15,635 bases of DNA from VMCP01 sp964527775 (GCA_964527775.1 CAZGQS010000035.1:1-15635); one strand, 5' to 3'; positions 7,240 to 13,728 are shown, counted from the stretch's first letter. Made by a program: numbers and translations. The notes: a model not told the origin generated them from the letters alone.

Positions 7240-7520
7240 ATGAAAATAGTATCTATAATTGAGTCAAAATTGTATTCTATTAAATATTCTGATTCTAGCG
7301 AAAATGAGTTGCGACGATTGCTGAGTTGTTGGATGGATATAGAGTATCTTGACGCATTCCTAAGGAAAAACATAATTGATTTGCCTAGGGGGATATGTAA
7401 GGAAAATTTAATAATGAAATTAGTAAGTGATGGTCTTGAAATACAGGAGATTATTTAAAAGATATCGGAATTTATGATAAAACCAGTTTTGTAGAATTAA
7501 TATCAACAGATTATGAATAA
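7240..7520 (+). pseudogene. Type II toxin remnant with internal deletion and frameshift
   Basis: An open frame from the ATG at 7240 stops at 7456-7458 after 72 codons. It starts MKIVSIIESKLYSIKY and contains SCWMDIEYLDAFLRKN. This resembles the N-terminus of a roughly 190-200 residue toxin-like family usually encoded just before an XRE antitoxin, marked by a W.D..YL..F pattern. The central part of that family is missing. In the third frame, 7449-7520 reads DYLKDIGIYDKTSFVELIS and then TDYE and a stop, which resembles the family's C-terminal end, and its TAA at 7518-7520 overlaps the antitoxin ATG by 8 bp as expected for an intact pair. I infer a deletion of about 100 codons leaving the ends out of frame. 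The family comparison is from memory. The alternative is an unrelated short gene ending at 7458. Confidence 0.55.
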
Positions 7521-7812
7521 TAAAGAAAAGTTAAAGCATGTTGTCAATGATTTGGATGATACTTTACTCGATGAAATTCAAGGTCGTTTATACAATAAAT
7601 CTTCGATTTTAGCATCGAAAAAAATTGCTTTAAAAGTGCTGTTAAAATTGGAAGAATTGGGTTGGACTCAAAAGTTATTGGCCGAGCAAATGAATGTTTC
7701 ACCGCAACAAGTTTCAAAAATTGTTAAGGGGTCAGAGAATTTAACTCTTGAAACTTTGGTGAAACTAGAGTCAATATTACAAATAGAGTTGCTGGCTCCA
7801 GAATTGAGCTGA
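7513..7812 (+). CDS. XRE-family helix-turn-helix antitoxin
   Basis: This 99-residue protein has an acidic, helical N-terminus (residues 1-35) and a Cro/C1-type helix-turn-helix in about 40-95. The core is ELGWTQKLLAEQMNVSPQQV followed by SKIVKGSENLTLETLVKLES. The typical pattern is present: Thr-Gln at the start of helix 2, Leu-Ala-Glu, Val-Ser in the turn, and Gln-Gln-Val-Ser-Lys-Ile in the recognition helix. In its family it would bind and neutralise the upstream toxin and repress the shared promoter. The reading frame is intact, whereas the partner at 7240-7520 appears broken. It may therefore persist as an orphan regulator or as a protective antitoxin against related toxins. Start choice follows the 8-bp overlap with the toxin's old C-terminal frame. 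Confidence 0.85.
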   Translation: MNNKEKLKHVVNDLDDTLLDEIQGRLYNKSSILASKKIALKVLLKLEELGWTQKLLAEQMNVSPQQVSKIVKGSENLTLETLVKLESILQIELLAPELS

Positions 7813-7819
7813 TATGAGA

Positions 7820-7842
7820 AATGAATTTTAAAATAATTCATT
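7820..7842. repeat. AT-rich 8-bp inverted repeat
   Basis: AATGAATT (7820-7827) and AATTCATT (7835-7842) are exact reverse complements with a 7-nt spacer. The hairpin lies 7 bp after the antitoxin stop and just before the ATG chosen for the next gene. It could be a weak terminator for the TA transcript. It covers an alternative ATG at 7821, which is one reason not to use that start. Confidence 0.4.
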
Positions 7843-7862
7843 CCCATCTGCGTTATCTCCCT

Positions 7863-8942
7863 ATGCGAATTTTACTTTCTGTTGTTTTTTCAATGGCTAC
7901 ACTTTGTGCGGCGCAATTTGCGCAAGAGACTAATGCAACTAAAGCTACCAAAGCTCCCAAAGTTCCCAAAGTGAAAGGATTTAAAACCATCAACCCCGAA
8001 GATGTGAAAGTGTCTAAGAGAATGGTGGTTTATTCTTGGGATTCTTTGGGAGCCGCCTATTTTAATGCCATAGATACAGCAGGTGGAATGAATAATTTAA
8101 TTGAAATGCCTGATATAGAACCCTTCGGAATGAGCGAAACCGAAGTAAGCAATAAAGAGTGGTGGGAGTTTGTTTTTGCCGCTGTAGATGCCAATATAAA
8201 GGGCGGTTCTACCGGTGACAAAGTTGCAGACTTAGCAAAACTTTTAAAACTAGACACTTGTAAATCTTGCACCACATTGATCGGGGTTTGGATTGCCAAT
8301 CAAGGTAGAAATAACATCGAATTTGAAGGTGTGCAAGTTTTGCCGTCATACAGTTGTTGGATGGATGATTTTCCAAAAGGACAAATGAAGCCCATGTCGG
8401 AGTATTATTTTGCACACAAGGCATACGATAATTTTCCAGTGGTTGGAATATCACAAGAACAGGCCATGGCTTATTGCAGTTGGAAATCTAAACAATTAAA
8501 AACAAGTCGGTGGAAGTATTCTTTGCCTTCGGAAAAACAGTTCATTGCTGCCGCGATGAATATCCCCAAGAACAATAAAAGACTGAAAGGTTATGCGCCG
8601 TATTTGCCGTTTACAAGAAATAGTAAAGGCATGTTTTTGTTGAATTACAATGCCGCGATAGATCAAATCGGGCCCAATAATCACATGTCAAGCGATGGTC
8701 ATATGTTTACCGCACCAGCGTATTCCTATTTCCCCAACCAAAATGGGTTGTACAATTTGCATGGAAATGTAGCTGAATGGACGTGTACACCTACGGTGAG
8801 TGATTTGAAGAAATTATTCGTCATTAAGGGTGGGTCATTTATGGATCCTCAGCCTTGTGTTTGGGCTTTGAGTTATACAGCGCTGCCAAAGTATAAAGGT
8901 GATTCTCGGGTAGGATTTAGGATGGTGCTGGTTCAGAATTGA
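7863..8942 (+). CDS. Secreted SUMF1/formylglycine-generating-enzyme-fold protein
   Basis: From the ATG at 7863 the product is 359 residues and begins with a signal peptide MRILLSVVFSMATLCAAQ. The in-frame ATG at 7821 would put 14 residues before it and is less likely. A Lys/Ala/Pro-rich linker (TKATKAPKVPKVKG) follows. The SUMF1 domain covers about 85-359, with FGMSETEVSNKEWWEF, FPVVGISQEQAMAYCSW, YSLPSEKQFIAAA, LYNLHGNVAEWT, KGGSFMD and SRVGFRMV. This matches the fold of formylglycine-generating enzymes and of the T9SS/gliding protein GldK. The region that holds the catalytic Cys pair in true enzymes reads FMDPQPCVWAL, with only one Cys (332), so oxidase activity is unlikely and a structural or binding role is more plausible. 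It lacks a lipobox and is shorter than typical GldK, so I do not assign that name. It precedes the three-gene paralogue operon by 61 bp. Confidence 0.8.
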   Translation: MRILLSVVFSMATLCAAQFAQETNATKATKAPKVPKVKGFKTINPEDVKVSKRMVVYSWDSLGAAYFNAIDTAGGMNNLIEMPDIEPFGMSETEVSNKEWWEFVFAAVDANIKGGSTGDKVADLAKLLKLDTCKSCTTLIGVWIANQGRNNIEFEGVQVLPSYSCWMDDFPKGQMKPMSEYYFAHKAYDNFPVVGISQEQAMAYCSWKSKQLKTSRWKYSLPSEKQFIAAAMNIPKNNKRLKGYAPYLPFTRNSKGMFLLNYNAAIDQIGPNNHMSSDGHMFTAPAYSYFPNQNGLYNLHGNVAEWTCTPTVSDLKKLFVIKGGSFMDPQPCVWALSYTALPKYKGDSRVGFRMVLVQN

Positions 8943-8967
8943 ATTTCATGAAATGGGAGATATTGAG

Positions 8968-8975
8968 TACTTTTG
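8968..8975 (+). promoter_or_regulatory. Bacteroidota -7 box TACTTTTG
   Basis: TACTTTTG is a perfect TAnnTTTG match, 28 nt before the ATG at 9004. The nearest upstream TTG (8939-8941) is 26 nt away, longer than the usual 17-23. It probably drives the three paralogues at 9004-10961. Confidence 0.5.
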
Positions 8976-9003
8976 TGCAACTCATTGTCTTATCGCCTTC
9001 TGA

Positions 9004-9669
9004 ATGTATAACTTCTACCAACACAAATACGCATTTAAATTCATTTTTGTATTTCTGTTCGCAGTGTCAATTGACGCCGGTGCTCAAGTAGGTATTGGGA
9101 CAACCTCACCGAGTGCGTCGTCCATGTTAGATGTTCAGTCAACCACTCAAGGGTTTTTATATCCTCGAATGACCAATACTCAAATGTTGGCCATAACTTC
9201 CCCAGCAAATGGATTGATGGTTTTCAATACAGATGCGGGCTCCATCTATGTATACAATGGAAATGCATGGATGTCAAAGGAAGAGAAGATTTCGAAGTTC
9301 GTGAATACCAATTCACCGGTTCAATTAGACAATATTCAGGTTCGGATGCCTATTTCTACGGCTGATAATTCTTTGCAAATAGCCACTGTTTCTGGAACCA
9401 TTTCAATGTCGGGCACCCTGGAATTGTTGTATCGCACTGCGGCAACCGCTACCGGCGGCTCTTCGGCTACCTATACCACCTACGTAAGACAGTCTACCAG
9501 TCTAAGTACCACATTTATCAATTTTTGGCCAGGTTTGGATCTTGGGTTTCACGGGTCTACTCAATTGCTCAATGTTCAAGATCACACTAATGGAAGGGCC
9601 TATCACATTATATTTACGGTAGGTGGTGGATATAACAACAACTTTATTTCCATTAAACGTTTGAATTGA
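9004..9669 (+). CDS. Secreted VGIGT-module protein, paralogue 1
   Basis: The 221-residue product has a signal peptide (about 1-28, ending DAGAQ). Residues 29-91 are the VGIGT module: VGIGTTSPSASSMLDVQS, then PRMTNTQML, then SIYVYNGNAWMS. This module is common at the N-termini of exported Bacteroidota proteins, often long fibre- or adhesin-like ones. Here it is followed by only about 130 residues of beta-rich sequence (QLDNIQVRMP, TTYVRQSTS, RAYHIIFTV, YNNNFISIKRLN). There is no T9SS sorting domain, transmembrane segment or S74-type chaperone. It is the first gene of a three-gene tandem array, preceded by a -7 box. Its stop codon overlaps the next ATG by one base (TGATG), which implies translational coupling. 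The biochemical role is unknown; a surface or oligomeric beta-structure is an inference. Confidence 0.8.
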   Translation: MYNFYQHKYAFKFIFVFLFAVSIDAGAQVGIGTTSPSASSMLDVQSTTQGFLYPRMTNTQMLAITSPANGLMVFNTDAGSIYVYNGNAWMSKEEKISKFVNTNSPVQLDNIQVRMPISTADNSLQIATVSGTISMSGTLELLYRTAATATGGSSATYTTYVRQSTSLSTTFINFWPGLDLGFHGSTQLLNVQDHTNGRAYHIIFTVGGGYNNNFISIKRLN

Positions 9670-10316
9670 TGAGAGTGCATTTGTTTTTTTTGGGGATGCT
9701 TTTACTGGGTTTATGTCCCAAGAAATCCTTCGGGCAGCAGGGCATAGGCACCTCTAATCCTGCGGCTTCTTCTGCGTTGGATGTGACCTCAACCTCAAAA
9801 GGTGTTTTAGTCCCAAGAATGACCAATACCCAAATGTTGAACATCAGCACTCCTGTTGCCGGACTTCAAGTTTATAATACCACCAATAACTGCATTTACA
9901 CCTACAATGGAAGTGCTTGGATCAGTGAAAAGAAGTTCATCAGCCGCATGGTTGAACGCGGAGATACCGTGACTTTAGGTAATTTAATGGTTCGTTTACC
10001 GGTGTCAGGAAATTCAAGCGCACAACTGGCTTTTAAATCTGGAACCACTACGGTTACTGGGGTGTGTTTATATACCAACACAAACTTAACAGTTGGAACT
10101 TCGGGTAACTCAAGTATGGGTGGTTATATGCGACAATCAGAGAATTTCACGGCATCCTTTTCTTATTTCCAAAGTGGACTTAACTTCAATACTCGGGGGA
10201 ATATTCAACAAATTTGGTTCACCGATGAAACCAATTTGAAGTTTTATAAAGTCAATATTGTGGCAGGCCCTGCAAATTCATCTCAAACGACCATTGAAAT
10301 TGAAGAATTTAACTAA
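9669..10316 (+). CDS. Secreted VGIGT-module protein, paralogue 2
   Basis: This 215-residue product begins with signal peptide MRVHLFFLGMLLLGLCPKK and SFGQ. I use the ATG at 9669; a TTG at 9666 in frame is possible but unneeded. The VGIGT module reads GIGTSNPAASSALDVTSTSK, then PRMTNTQML, then CIYTYNGSAWIS. It is close to paralogue 1, including near-identical DNA around AGAATGACCAATACC at 9816-9830. The C-terminal part is the most divergent of the three: it keeps VRLPVSG and the ending TIEIEEFN, but lacks the GYNNN motif found just before the end of the other two (it has PANSSQT). It begins on the stop codon of paralogue 1 and ends three bases before paralogue 3. Function unknown. Confidence 0.8.
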   Translation: MRVHLFFLGMLLLGLCPKKSFGQQGIGTSNPAASSALDVTSTSKGVLVPRMTNTQMLNISTPVAGLQVYNTTNNCIYTYNGSAWISEKKFISRMVERGDTVTLGNLMVRLPVSGNSSAQLAFKSGTTTVTGVCLYTNTNLTVGTSGNSSMGGYMRQSENFTASFSYFQSGLNFNTRGNIQQIWFTDETNLKFYKVNIVAGPANSSQTTIEIEEFN

Positions 10317-10319
10317 GCT

Positions 10320-10961
10320 ATGAGAAATTTGAGAGGCATAATTTTGACTTCGTTTTTCTTGGGAAAATCTCTCCTTTCACAAGTGGGTATTGGTACATCT
10401 ACCCCTGCCTCCTCAGCTAAGTTAGAAATAAGTTCAACTTCCAAAGGTGTTTTATTCTCAAGAATGACCAATGCTCAGATGTTGGCCATTGCTAATCCGG
10501 TTCAAGGACTTCAAGTATACAATACCAGTGCGAATTGTATGTATTACTATAACGGACAACAATGGATGAGTACGTTGAATGCCATATCGGTTTTGGCTGA
10601 CGCAGGCGATGTTGTACAGTTGGATAATTTCAGGGTAAGAGTATCTACGTCGGGTAACAGATCGATGGAAATATCTACGGTTTCTGGAAGTATTACCGTA
10701 TCAGGTTCTACTTTTAATTTGTTTACGTCCTCAAACGTGGGTTCCACCGGTGGCGTAGGTTCAGAGACCGGCATTGGGTTTTCTTCTACTACGGTGGGTA
10801 CCTCTTGGATGTACCTGCAAAGTGCGGCTAATTTCCTTCAATACGGAAGCGTACAAAGATTTTTTATCAACGATCAAACCAACAACAAATGTTATCGTAT
10901 CACTTGCATTTTTGGAAGTGGATATAACAATAATACCATTGAGATAGAGCGGGTATATTGA
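10320..10961 (+). CDS. Secreted VGIGT-module protein, paralogue 3
   Basis: The 213-residue product has a short signal peptide (MRNLRGIILTSFFLGKSLLS then QVGIG). The VGIGT module is QVGIGTSTPASSAKLEISST, then SRMTNAQML, then CMYYYNGQQWMS. The C-terminal module shares VVQLDNFRVRVSTSG, DQTNNKCYRI and FGSGYNNNTIEIERVY with paralogue 1, and is Ser/Thr/Gly-rich in the middle. The gene starts 3 bp after the stop of paralogue 2, so it is very probably in the same transcript. It ends only 3 bp from the stop of the convergent antitoxin gene at 10965, leaving no room for an intergenic terminator. Function unknown. Confidence 0.8.
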   Translation: MRNLRGIILTSFFLGKSLLSQVGIGTSTPASSAKLEISSTSKGVLFSRMTNAQMLAIANPVQGLQVYNTSANCMYYYNGQQWMSTLNAISVLADAGDVVQLDNFRVRVSTSGNRSMEISTVSGSITVSGSTFNLFTSSNVGSTGGVGSETGIGFSSTTVGTSWMYLQSAANFLQYGSVQRFFINDQTNNKCYRITCIFGSGYNNNTIEIERVY

Positions 10962-10964
10962 GGG

Positions 10965-11270
10965 TTACAGAATAATTTTTAATTCTAGTTTTCCGCCAAA
11001 GCCAGATTCTATGATTTTTTGAACCGTTGAAATTCTAGCCTCTTTAATGTTGTTTTCTATTTTCGAAATGTATGATTTAGTCGTACCTGCTTTTTGAGCT
11101 AGTTCCTCCTGAGTCATGCCCATTTGGATTCTTGTAGAGTGAATCAGTGCACCTATCTTAAAGGTTTCATATCCTTGCTCGAGTTCATTTCTTTGTTTTG
11201 AGCCAATTTTACCATAGTTGATTTCTTTAAACTCATTGAGGGTAATTATATTAGTTGTTTTCGGTTTCAT
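10965..11270 (-). CDS. HigA-type XRE antitoxin
   Basis: This 101-residue protein has an N-terminal segment with a Lys/Glu-rich helix (KQRNELEQGYETFKIG) and a Cro/C1 helix-turn-helix at about 40-90. The core is MTQEELAQKAGTTKSYISKI followed by ENNIKEARISTVQKI. Such proteins bind and neutralise the co-encoded RelE/HigB-like toxin and repress their own promoter. The start codon lies 20 bp inside the end of the toxin gene, the toxin-first order typical of higBA modules. The C-terminus, GGKLELKIIL, is hydrophobic and commonly follows the HTH in this family. The stop is 3 bp from that of paralogue 3 on the other strand. The gene has A+T-rich codon use but no sign of disruption. Confidence 0.9.
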   Translation of the reverse strand: MKPKTTNIITLNEFKEINYGKIGSKQRNELEQGYETFKIGALIHSTRIQMGMTQEELAQKAGTTKSYISKIENNIKEARISTVQKIIESGFGGKLELKIIL

Positions 11271-11601
11271 ATTCTTTTTTTATACTGAGCGCAAGTGCTA
11301 TTTCACTTTTTGGTGTTTTGTTGGATTTTTTCTGAAACCCATTTGCTACAATAATTAGTTTTCCGCTTTCAAAAAAGCAAAAAATCCTAAAAATATTACT
11401 TCCAAATTGTACTCTTATTTCATACAAGCCTGGTGCGTTTTGAATGTGTTTTAGATAGGTTTCAGGAATTACTTCTAATTCTTCAATCAACGCCAACGTC
11501 CAAATTATTTTTGATTTTACCTTTGGATTTTGGGCAGCAAAGAAGTTTTGAAAGTAACTCTTGTAAAAAACTACAGAACGGTATTTATGTACGTTTGACA
11601 T
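11251..11601 (-). CDS. HigB/Gp49-like (RelE superfamily) toxin
   Basis: The 116-residue product matches the phage Gp49-like HigB toxin family, a ribosome-dependent or ribosome-associated mRNA endonuclease fold. The N-terminus has VVFYKSYFQNFFAAQNPKVK. The diagnostic part is GLYEIRVQFGSNIFRIFCFF, then VANGFQKKSNKTPKSEIALA and a final helix. The Arg residues of EIRV and FRIF and the FQKK..KTPK basic motif are those expected in the active-site groove. The length is usual for the family and the frame is intact. It overlaps the antitoxin by 20 bp. A complete TTG-N19-TAACTTTG promoter ends 2 nt before the ATG, so the mRNA is probably leaderless; no in-frame ATG, GTG or TTG occurs among the first 14 codons that would give a later start. 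Confidence 0.9.
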   Translation of the reverse strand: MSNVHKYRSVVFYKSYFQNFFAAQNPKVKSKIIWTLALIEELEVIPETYLKHIQNAPGLYEIRVQFGSNIFRIFCFFESGKLIIVANGFQKKSNKTPKSEIALALSIKKEYETENN

Positions 11602-11603
11602 TT

Positions 11604-11633
11604 CAAAGTTAATGAAGTTTCACTAAAGGGCAA
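11604..11633 (-). promoter_or_regulatory. Promoter TTG-N19-TAACTTTG of the higBA-type module
   Basis: On the minus strand TTG (11631-11633) is separated by exactly 19 nt from TAACTTTG (11604-11611). This is a full match to the Bacteroidota housekeeping promoter. Only two bases lie between the -7 box and the toxin ATG at 11601. Confidence 0.75.
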
Positions 11634-11801
11634 CCGCAATCAAAAATTAATTGAATAGTTCAAAACTACCCATTGTTAGTTCATGAGTCAATATTCTTTG
11701 CTCAATTGACTTTAGTTTGTTTTGCATTTTTTGCAACTAATAATTTTTCAATTACGGATTATTGCAACTAGGCAGATGCTTTCAGAGGTTAACTTGCCGG
11801 A

Positions 11802-13088
11802 ATGTCTTCCAATAAGTCAATCTCTCAAAAAACAAAGCAATTTCAAATTACAGATATATCCTATCCTGCTGCTTTTCATACATCCCAGGGGATGTACTTT
11901 GAAGATATTGAAGGAAATAGGGTCATGGATTTTAGTTCTGGATACGGTGTAACTAACATTGGTTGGCAACATCCCAAGATGCTTTCGGTCATGCAAGAGC
12001 AATTGAATAAGAGCAATTACTGTCCACCATGGATGCCTACCGAAGAGTCAGCTAACCTAGGAGAGGCATTGAGTAAGTTGGTAGGATTTTCGCCGGCTAT
12101 TTGCATGAGAGCGACTGGAGGGGCAGATGCCAATGAAATAATTCTGAAGTCGTTGTTTGCTGACAATCAAGGTGATGTATTGTCGTTTGAGATGTCGTAC
12201 CACGGAGGTACGCATGCCACCATCGGACTGGGGGAGATGAAGAAATTTAATTTGCCTCCAGTGAGAAATCAATATTACACCTTCAAAGTTCAGCCCCCTC
12301 ATTGCTATAAATGTCCCTGGGGACAAAAACAAGGAAGTTGCAGGTTTGAATGCGCTACTGCTGTAGAATCAATGCTAAAAGAAAATCCCAACATTCGGAC
12401 GTTTTTTGCTGAACCAATCATAGGAAGTGGCGGAGTGATAGTTCCGCCTGACGGGTATTTTGCCCTGATTGAAGAAATATGTAGAGAGCATGGCGTATCA
12501 TTGATTTTCGATGAGGTACTTACTGGAATGGGTAGAACAGGTTCTTGGTTTGCACATCAAACATTGAATGTTGCGGTTGATGGTGTGTCTATGGCAAAAG
12601 GATTAAGCGGTGGTTATGCGGCCATTGGTGCTGCGGTTATGAATGCCGATAAATTGGAAAAGAGCCGTACCGCAGATGATGTATCGGCTAGTTTTGCTTG
12701 GACGCCTTTCGCTTGTAAAATTGCACTTGAAAATATCCGAATCATTGAAGATGAAAGGCTCATTACCAATGCGGCGATTGAAGGTGCTTACTTAGGTCAA
12801 GCTATCCGTGAGATATTGAATAAATATGCCGATGGACGCGATTTTGATGTTCGTCAATGCGGATTAATGATTGGAGTAGACTGGAATGAGAACCCGGGTT
12901 TAAGTATGCGTTTTCTGTTGAAAATGTTGAAGCGCGGTCTCATGTGGTGCGCTTCTTGGGATTACAGCACTATGATTGCTTTACCCCCGTTGATCATATC
13001 CCGTTCAGATTCTGACCATGCCCTTAATATTTTTGAGGACACGGCAAAGGAGATGTTTGGATTTTCCCAAACAGGTGTAATTAAATAA
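11802..13088 (+). CDS. PLP-dependent class III aminotransferase
   Basis: The 428-residue protein has the layout of class III (omega-) aminotransferases, which move an amino group between an amine or amino acid and a 2-oxo acid using pyridoxal phosphate. Visible landmarks are DIEGNRVMDFSSGYGVTNIG near the start, ATGGADANEIILK in place of the usual SGSEANE phosphate-binding loop, SYHGGTH, LIFDEVLTGMGRTGSWF with Asp237 that should contact the pyridine nitrogen, and SMAKGLSGGYAAIG with Lys266 as the Schiff-base lysine. An insert holds C168-x2-C171-x8-C180-x3-C184; a similar cysteine-bearing loop occurs in some class III relatives. No signal peptide, so cytoplasmic. The substrate cannot be read from the sequence and no pathway neighbours are present. 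A weak TTG-N17-ATTCTTTG (11673-11700) lies about 100 bp upstream. The N-terminus MSSNKSISQKTKQFQ is hydrophilic and starts at the only sensible ATG. Confidence 0.9.
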   Translation: MSSNKSISQKTKQFQITDISYPAAFHTSQGMYFEDIEGNRVMDFSSGYGVTNIGWQHPKMLSVMQEQLNKSNYCPPWMPTEESANLGEALSKLVGFSPAICMRATGGADANEIILKSLFADNQGDVLSFEMSYHGGTHATIGLGEMKKFNLPPVRNQYYTFKVQPPHCYKCPWGQKQGSCRFECATAVESMLKENPNIRTFFAEPIIGSGGVIVPPDGYFALIEEICREHGVSLIFDEVLTGMGRTGSWFAHQTLNVAVDGVSMAKGLSGGYAAIGAAVMNADKLEKSRTADDVSASFAWTPFACKIALENIRIIEDERLITNAAIEGAYLGQAIREILNKYADGRDFDVRQCGLMIGVDWNENPGLSMRFLLKMLKRGLMWCASWDYSTMIALPPLIISRSDSDHALNIFEDTAKEMFGFSQTGVIK

Positions 13089-13100
13089 AGTTAACGTCCG

Positions 13101-13156
13101 AAAAATGCAATATTGAACACTTTTTGCATCCTAAAAGTGTAATTCAATACATTTTT
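13101..13156. terminator. Long imperfect hairpin, probable bidirectional terminator
   Basis: Two 21-nt arms (13101-13121 and 13136-13156) pair through three blocks, AAAAATG with CATTTTT, TATTGAA with TTCAATA, and CACT with AGTG, around a 14-nt loop. Each arm has one 3-nt mispaired stretch. The outer ends form an A-run on one side and a T-run on the other, which suits termination in both directions. It lies between the convergent aminotransferase and acetyltransferase genes. Confidence 0.65.
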
Positions 13157-13185
13157 GGTCAGTTAAGGTGGGAGGGAAACTTAAC

Positions 13186-13719
13186 TTAGAAAGGAGTTCG
13201 TTGGGAATGAATTTCATACCAATTGCACAGCTCGCCATCATAATCAAATGAACCGTTTTGGGTCATGCCTATTTTTTGGAGAATTTTGTTGGATGCCAGA
13301 TTATGTTGATGGGCTGCAGCATAAATAGTTTCGATCTTGAGGACATTGAAACCGTATTCTAACGAGGCTATTGCAGACTCTGTTGCAATTCCTTGTCCCC
13401 AAAATCGACGAATCAGTCGATAGCCAATGTCGTAATAGTTTTGATTACCGTTGGTCATTTGGGTGACAAATTTTAAGCCGGCCCAACCTACAAATTCATT
13501 GGAGGATTTTTGTATAATTGCCCACCGTCCAATTCCATTTTCAGTGTATTGTTGCCGCACAAATTCAATAATATTAGCACTTTGTGCTTTATCAGTGAGG
13601 GGTTGATTTCCCAAATATCTATGAACTTCTGGATCTGAATCGAGTTCGAACATTGCCTCCACGTCTGATGGTAGTAACTCTCTTAAAATTAAGCGATTGG
13701 TTTCGGCAAATATGTGCAT
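13186..13719 (-). CDS. GNAT N-acetyltransferase, RimJ/RimL-like
   Basis: The 177-residue protein belongs to the GNAT superfamily, Acetyltransf_3 type, which transfers acetyl from acetyl-CoA to amino groups of proteins or small molecules. Visible landmarks are AETNRLILRELLPSDVEAMF at the N-terminus, DPEVHRYLG, GRWAII and FVGWAGLKF as central strands, DIGYRLIRRFWGQGIATESA with the R-x-x-G-x-A-like acetyl-CoA loop (RFWGQGIA), and HQHNLASNKILQKIGM near the end. Length is standard. No signal peptide. The substrate is unknown; the family includes ribosomal-protein acetyltransferases and many small-molecule enzymes. It lies 41 bp downstream of the propeller gene on the same strand and converges on the aminotransferase. 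I found no clear TAnnTTTG box just upstream. Confidence 0.9.
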   Translation of the reverse strand: MHIFAETNRLILRELLPSDVEAMFELDSDPEVHRYLGNQPLTDKAQSANIIEFVRQQYTENGIGRWAIIQKSSNEFVGWAGLKFVTQMTNGNQNYYDIGYRLIRRFWGQGIATESAIASLEYGFNVLKIETIYAAAHQHNLASNKILQKIGMTQNGSFDYDGELCNWYEIHSQRTPF

Positions 13720-13728
13720 ATTTGATTG

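Noticed and set aside
7821..7862. Start of the SUMF1-like gene at 7821
   Set aside because: The 14 extra residues precede a canonical signal peptide starting at 7863, and the ATG at 7821 lies within an AT-rich inverted repeat.
7863..8942. Diversity-generating retroelement target (SUMF1 fold is a common target)
   Set aside because: No reverse transcriptase, template repeat or duplicated variable region is visible in the window.
7863..8942. GldK of the type IX secretion system
   Set aside because: The fold is shared, but there is no lipobox, the length and N-terminal motif differ, and gldL/M/N are absent next to it.
9666..9671. TTG start for paralogue 2
   Set aside because: The next codon is an ATG (9669) that directly begins the signal peptide and forms a TGATG junction with the previous gene.
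11722..11952. Plus-strand 76-codon open frame before the aminotransferase
   Set aside because: It overlaps the start of the aminotransferase in another frame, has no domain, and its composition follows the real gene's shadow.
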